NCBI RefSeq assembly: GCF_937889215.1
Contig: NZ_CALBEX010000372.1
Coordinates: forward strand, 1 to 5,917
Length of the DNA: 5,917 bases
Origin: an uncultured Limnohabitans sp.
Lineage (GTDB): Bacteria; Pseudomonadota; Gammaproteobacteria; Burkholderiales; Burkholderiaceae_C
Direction: 5' to 3'
Under the pieces are notes generated by a model. It did not search any database. It was not told the DNA's origin and saw nothing but the letters and a program-made list of their open reading frames with translations. Both the position numbers and the translations under genes were made by a program. Every line of letters starts with the position of its first letter. Within the stretch, counting starts at the first letter, position 1. Of the stretch, positions 5,801 to 5,917 are shown in pieces.

Positions 5801-5917
5801 TCAAATGGCCTGGCTGCTGCGCAGCGCCTGCACCGCCGCATCGTCCAGCCCCAGCTCGCGCAAGATGGCCTCGGTGTGTTCCCCCACGGCGGGCACGGCG
5901 TCCATGCGGTAGTCGTA
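5801..5917 (-). CDS. CaiB/BaiF (family III) CoA-transferase, C-terminal fragment
   Basis: Only the last 38 codons and a TGA stop are in the window; the gene continues beyond the right edge. The tail reads PAVGEHTEAILRELGLDDAAVQALRSSQAI, the standard end of family III CoA-transferases: a proline/glycine-hinged GEHT-x-x-I/V-L-x-E-L-G-L/Y segment, then a short helix and a basic-to-hydrophobic end. These enzymes move CoA between carboxylic acids (formyl-CoA, carnitine and succinyl-type transferases) or epimerise 2-methylacyl-CoAs. The substrate cannot be told from the tail. It converges with acuI at 6 bases, with no visible hairpin between. A functional link to acuI through acyl-CoA metabolism is possible but inferred. 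Confidence 0.82.
   Translation of the reverse strand, partial: YDYRMDAVPAVGEHTEAILRELGLDDAAVQALRSSQAI

Noticed and set aside
5793..5809. Tandem AAATGGC words at the acuI 3' end
   Set aside because: Two 7-base copies 2 bases apart lie partly in the CoA-transferase coding sequence; no hairpin forms and chance is sufficient.

Overview
The window looks like ordinary chromosomal DNA of a beta-proteobacterium, most likely a Burkholderiales/Comamonadaceae-type organism. The evidence is the high GC content, tightly packed genes, strong G/C third-position bias, and a gene mix typical of that group: a TetR regulator, a Tat-exported PhoD-like phosphatase, an EamA transporter, a periplasmic beta-lactamase-fold hydrolase, an AcuI-type reductase and a family III CoA-transferase. 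The taxon is inferred from style, not from a marker gene.

Layout, left to right. (1) 2-130, + strand: the last 42 residues of a universal stress protein with its ATP-binding signature. (2) 141-764, - strand: a complete TetR/AcrR repressor, convergent with the stress gene. (3) 831-2411, - strand: a complete PhoD-family alkaline phosphatase/phosphodiesterase with a twin-arginine signal, lying upstream of the TetR gene on the same strand. (4) 2541-3431, + strand: a ten-helix EamA/DMT-family transporter, divergent from the phosphatase across a 129-base gap. (5) 3445-4704, - strand: an exported serine hydrolase of the beta-lactamase/6-aminohexanoate-dimer-hydrolase type, convergent with the transporter. 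(6) 4808-5794, + strand: an AcuI/YhdH-type acryloyl-CoA reductase, divergent from the hydrolase. (7) 5801-5917, - strand: the C-terminal 38 residues of a CaiB/BaiF (family III) CoA-transferase, convergent with acuI. No gap exceeds 129 bases, and I see no tRNA, rRNA, insertion sequence, CRISPR array or phage signature.

Gene relationships. Neighbours mostly alternate in strand, so nearly every gene is probably its own transcription unit. The only tandem pair is phoD followed by the TetR gene, 66 bases apart. The acryloyl-CoA reductase and the CoA-transferase both act on acyl-CoAs and may belong to one metabolic neighbourhood (propionate/acrylate or related acid breakdown), but they converge and cannot share an operon.

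I found no novel system. The points most worth checking are small: two genes whose best -10-like hexamer sits only 6-7 bases before the start codon (possible leaderless mRNAs), inverted repeats built around the stop codons of two convergent gene pairs, a 9-base word shared by the TetR upstream region and the phoD-transporter gap, and an isolated two-cysteine pair in the hydrolase.
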